From contig CAZYUJ010000002.1 in the NCBI GenBank assembly GCA_964650705.1, positions 62,001-126,000 on the forward strand: DNA of 64,000 bases. Direction: 5' to 3'. Shown one piece after another: positions 61,454 to 64,000 of the stretch. Numbering within the stretch: position 1 is the first letter of the stretch; each line of letters starts with the position of its first letter. A model generated the notes under the pieces. The model was not told the DNA's origin. It did no database searches and worked only from the letters and a program-made list of their open reading frames with translations. Position numbers and translations under genes: made by a program. The stretch comes from Faeciplasma sp964650705. GTDB taxonomy: Bacteria; Bacillota; Clostridia; Oscillospirales; Ruminococcaceae.

Positions 61454-61489
61454 AATGCCCTCCAAACCAATTTAATTACAATTATAGAT

Positions 61490-61518
61490 ATTATAACACA
61501 CCTTTTATTCAAAGGCAA
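61490..61518 (-). promoter_or_regulatory. Sigma-A promoter of the DUF951-prfA operon
   Basis: TTGCCT (61518-61513) and perfect TATAAT (61495-61490), 17 bp apart, with TG one base before the -10. Expected start near 61483, 30 nt upstream of the ATG. Confidence 0.8.
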
Positions 61519-61532
61519 CAAGTTTAAATCAT

Positions 61533-61560
61533 TTGCATAAAATTTTCATAAGCATATATA
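61533..61560 (+). promoter_or_regulatory. Possible promoter of the S1-domain gene
   Basis: TTGCAT (61533-61538) and TATATA (61555-61560), 16 bp apart, in an AT-rich stretch. Start near 61567 would give a 48 nt leader with GAAAGGA and GAAGGA. A weak match, kept because the gene is transcribed alone and needs a promoter in this 149 bp gap. Confidence 0.35.
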
Positions 61561-61614
61561 TCACTGACAAATCATAATATTTACAAACAGTCAAACGAAA
61601 GGACAGAAGGATCA

Positions 61615-62529
61615 ATGCAAAAGTTTATGCCGGAGGGCTCACTTATAAATACACAGTCAAATCAAAAATATTTGTCATCAATAGATCATCTTGAGGATGC
61701 TATGAAAGGGTCAATTATCCTTGAGGCATATGCACAGCTTTGTACATACTCTCACGAGCTTATTATATCTCTTCCCTGTATCAAAGCTATCATGCCGAGG
61801 GAGGAATGTGCAATAGGCATCAAGGAGGGAAAAACAAAGGATGTCGCAATTATATCACGTGTCGGAAAGCCTGTTTGCTTTATTGTTAAAGGATTTGAAG
61901 AGCGCGACGGCGAAGAAGTTGCCATTGTATCACGCAAGTCTGCTCAGGAAAAATGTATGAGCGAATACATTTACAATCTTGTACCGGGTCAAGTGATCGA
62001 CGCTAAAGTTACACATACAGAGCAATTTGGTTGCTTTGTCGATATCGGATGCGGGATTCCGTCGATGATACCGATAGATTCTATATCTGTTTCAAGAATA
62101 TCACATCCAAACGACAGATTCGATATCGGAGATAACATCAAAGTCGTTATAAAAAATCAAGATGATGACAAGGTATACGTCTCTCACAAAGAGCTGTTGG
62201 GAACTTGGTTGGAAAATTCAGCACTTTTCAAAGCAGGCGAAACCGTTAACGGCGTTGTCAGAAGCGTTGAGAGCTACGGGATCTTTGTTGAGCTGACACC
62301 AAACCTTGCGGGTCTTGCAGAACCGAAACCGGGAGTATATGTCGGTCAGACAGCAAGCGTATATATAAAATCGATCAACGAAGATAAGATGAAAATCAAG
62401 CTAATCATCGTTGATTCATATGACACAGTTCCGACAAAAGAGAACAGATATTTTATCGAAAGCGGAATACTTGATCGTTGGCAATATTCACCCGAAGGCT
62501 GTAAAAAACAGATTGAAACAATATTTTAA
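61615..62529 (+). CDS. S1 RNA-binding domain protein
   Basis: 304 residues with three consecutive OB-like repeats. The first (about 30-110, SLPCIKAIMPREECAIGI) is degenerate; the second (GQVIDAKVTHTEQFGCFVDIGCGIPSMIPIDSIS...FDIGDNIKVVIKNQDDDKVYVSHKELLGTW) and third (GETVNGVVRSVESYGIFVELTPNLAGLAEP) are S1 motifs. It resembles the short RpsA-like proteins of Clostridia rather than full six-domain S1. Likely binds mRNA or ribosomes. Ends at a hairpin shared with the convergent peptidase gene. Confidence 0.85.
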   Translation: MQKFMPEGSLINTQSNQKYLSSIDHLEDAMKGSIILEAYAQLCTYSHELIISLPCIKAIMPREECAIGIKEGKTKDVAIISRVGKPVCFIVKGFEERDGEEVAIVSRKSAQEKCMSEYIYNLVPGQVIDAKVTHTEQFGCFVDIGCGIPSMIPIDSISVSRISHPNDRFDIGDNIKVVIKNQDDDKVYVSHKELLGTWLENSALFKAGETVNGVVRSVESYGIFVELTPNLAGLAEPKPGVYVGQTASVYIKSINEDKMKIKLIIVDSYDTVPTKENRYFIESGILDRWQYSPEGCKKQIETIF

Positions 62530-62534
62530 AACAA

Positions 62535-62560
62535 AAGCCGTGAGCAAAAACTCACGGCTT
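62535..62560. terminator. Terminator hairpin between the S1-domain and peptidase genes
   Basis: A 10 bp perfect stem, AAGCCGTGAG (62535-62544) with CTCACGGCTT (62551-62560), and a 6 nt loop. On the - strand it is followed by TTGTTTTAAAA, a fair T-tract; on + the tail is poor. Lies 5 bp after the S1 gene and 10 bp from the end of the convergent gene. Confidence 0.8.
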
Positions 62561-62570
62561 GAATTATTAA

Positions 62571-64000
62571 CTAATGGCTGTATTTACTATAATTTGAATA
62601 AGACTTATCTATATAGATCACCCAATCAGCAACCAGTTCTTCATAAGTTTTTTCGAACAAAGACTCGTCACCGTAAATAAAGTCAATTACAGCTTTTTCA
62701 CCATATTGATTGACTAAATACTGAATAAATGAAGAGCCGGCAACATAACTTGAGTTAGGATCCTTATAATCACGGCTGTAAACTGCAATATTTTCAATTT
62801 CAGCATAATCAATCGCCATATCAATCGGACGGTCAATCACTTCGAAATATTCGTAAATATATTTCGTGGCTGACGAGAACGCGACGTTGTTATAATCTTG
62901 GTTTAGAAATGCAACGCCGTAATAATCATATCTATATGAAAAATATCTGGCAAATCCTTCTGTTTGCCAATCATCCATCCATAACTTAGGCTGAGTTAAT
63001 GCGTGAATGTATTCATGCATAAGCGAATCAACATTCATCACATAAATCGTGTGGTTTTGGGGCTGATAAAATGAATATTGCGACAGGCTCTTACCGTTTA
63101 AGAAAATAATCCGTAAATCGTCATTGTAGTTATTTAAAGCAAAAAGATCCTGATACCGCTGCATTTGCTGCAGATTGATCTCATAAAACGCCTTTAAGTC
63201 TGTATAACTTCCGTGAAGAAAGTTATCTGAAACCAAGGGGTTGCAATCTCTATTTAGATCCTTCCAATCCGTTCCAACATAAAAAGTCGCCAAATCATCA
63301 CAAACAATATAATCAAATGAAACACCACCGTAACTATAGCGGACAATAGATGGCTCGTAAAGAAAGTTATTGCTTTTATAATAGGCAGATAGTTTATCTT
63401 TTAGGTATTGCATGCCTTCAGCGGTATCAGAAACAGATAATAACCTCTGAAACTCGTCTTCGCCGTATTGGGCGATATAGGAAGAAACAAAATCGCAAGA
63501 AATCAGACGAGCTATCTCGACATCACTATATGAACAAAAAGCAGTATCAAAACAAAGAAGATTTAGGTCGCAAGAATCCGATACATCAGGATTTACAAAT
63601 CGACCCTGTATACAACCTTCCCATTGATATTCACTACATATCAGATTCGCATAACCATAAGCTAATCCGTAATGACTAAACTCGCCATAAACCGCAAGAA
63701 GGACATCTGTCGCGTACTGCAATGTTTGCCAATCTTGAACTGTAATGTACAAACTGTTGTTAACGACATATTTACCGCTATATCTATCATCAGTAAACAC
63801 ATAAATACTTGGAGTTACATTAAAATCAGTTAGTGCATCTAATATTTCTTCAGTAGCCTTGATACAAGATTGCCTTTCGACATCTTCTATAGCAAGATCA
63901 AAATAATACCGAGCTAGTTTGGTTTCGGTATAGTCCATATCAGTGCGAAAAGAAAATACGGAGTCTTCCTCCGAATACATTAATTCTCGAGTTTCGTACT
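62571..64000 (-). CDS. Putative zinc metallopeptidase, peptidase MA-like (5' end beyond window)
   Basis: At least 469 residues from ATG 63980; the frame stays open to the window edge, so the true N-terminus, perhaps with a signal peptide, is probably outside. HEYIH (residues 322-326) with a downstream Glu in DDWQTEGFARYF (E341) matches the gluzincin/peptidase-MA pattern HExxH...P/D-x-W-x-x-EG-x-A-x-Y. The rest is Tyr- and Asp-rich with no recognised domain. Expected to be a secreted or surface protease, but no signal can be seen. It appears to be a lineage-specific gene beside core genes. Confidence 0.7.
   Translation of the reverse strand, partial: YETRELMYSEEDSVFSFRTDMDYTETKLARYYFDLAIEDVERQSCIKATEEILDALTDFNVTPSIYVFTDDRYSGKYVVNNSLYITVQDWQTLQYATDVLLAVYGEFSHYGLAYGYANLICSEYQWEGCIQGRFVNPDVSDSCDLNLLCFDTAFCSYSDVEIARLISCDFVSSYIAQYGEDEFQRLLSVSDTAEGMQYLKDKLSAYYKSNNFLYEPSIVRYSYGGVSFDYIVCDDLATFYVGTDWKDLNRDCNPLVSDNFLHGSYTDLKAFYEINLQQMQRYQDLFALNNYNDDLRIIFLNGKSLSQYSFYQPQNHTIYVMNVDSLMHEYIHALTQPKLWMDDWQTEGFARYFSYRYDYYGVAFLNQDYNNVAFSSATKYIYEYFEVIDRPIDMAIDYAEIENIAVYSRDYKDPNSSYVAGSSFIQYLVNQYGEKAVIDFIYGDESLFEKTYEELVADWVIYIDKSYSNYSKYSH

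Noticed and set aside
1..64000. CRISPR array, prophage, toxin-antitoxin or defence island
   Set aside because: No regularly spaced repeats, no phage or defence genes and no integrase other than the Xer-type recombinase were found on either strand.

Overview
This is a 64 kb stretch of core chromosome from an endospore-forming, low-to-moderate GC Gram-positive bacterium, most likely class Clostridia (Oscillospirales/Ruminococcaceae-like). The taxonomic call rests on gene content: the spoIIIA operon, spoIIGA-sigE-sigG, yqfC-yqfD, yunB and ylbJ, GatCAB, a split transketolase, a T-box in front of tyrS, and nadK sitting between tlyA and argR. I see no prophage, insertion sequence, CRISPR array, rRNA or tRNA. 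Gene density is very high and most neighbours overlap or lie within 30 bp.

Layout. 1-3.1 kb: the spoIIIA operon (AC-AH), the mother-cell part of the feeding-tube channel. 3.2-13 kb: yqhY-like, nusB, a TsaD paralogue, xseA-xseB, ispA, dxs, tlyA, nadK, argR, recN, a DJ-1 protein. 13.5-17.2 kb: mltG, a U32 peptidase, manA. All 21 of these genes are on +. At 17.2 kb a bidirectional terminator marks a switch of coding strand. 17.2-25.5 kb (-): yqfC-yqfD, then phoH-ybeY-era-yqzL-recO-mutS2-xer. A dif-like 28 bp site lies just upstream of the xer gene. 25.6 kb: ylbJ (+). 26.6-32.5 kb (-): yunB-ligA-gatC-gatA-gatB. 32.6-36.7 kb (-): lspA-rluD-HAD-tktN-tktC. 36.7-43 kb (-): a division cluster (HlyD-like, sepF, ylmH, divIVA) leading into ileS. 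43-49 kb (-): ylbF-mutS-mutL-miaA. 49-51 kb (+): dnaD-dnaI. 51-54 kb (-): a duplicated-domain lipoprotein and T-box-controlled tyrS. 54-56.5 kb (-): spoIIGA-sigE-sigG. 56.5-61.5 kb (-): DUF951-prfA-tsaC-coaE-slt-M18 aminopeptidase. 61.6-64 kb: an S1-domain protein (+), convergent with a metallopeptidase (-) that runs off the window.

How the parts fit. Left of 17.2 kb every gene is on +; right of it 40 of 44 are on -. This convergent polarity is what is expected where two replication forks meet. A site with 11-6-11 dif architecture, resembling E. coli and B. subtilis dif, sits 1 kb inside the switch and 43 bp upstream of a complete tyrosine recombinase gene. My main inference is that this is the chromosomal dimer-resolution locus and terminus, with the recombinase encoded beside its own target, as reported for streptococcal XerS/difSL and epsilonproteobacterial XerH/difH.

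Regulatory elements I can support directly include several sigma-A promoters with 17 bp spacers (phoH, sepF, ylbF, dnaD, tyrS, lipoprotein, DUF951), a tyrosine T-box, a sigma-F-type promoter before sigG, and a terminator hairpin whose 3' arm coincides with the spoIIGA initiation region.
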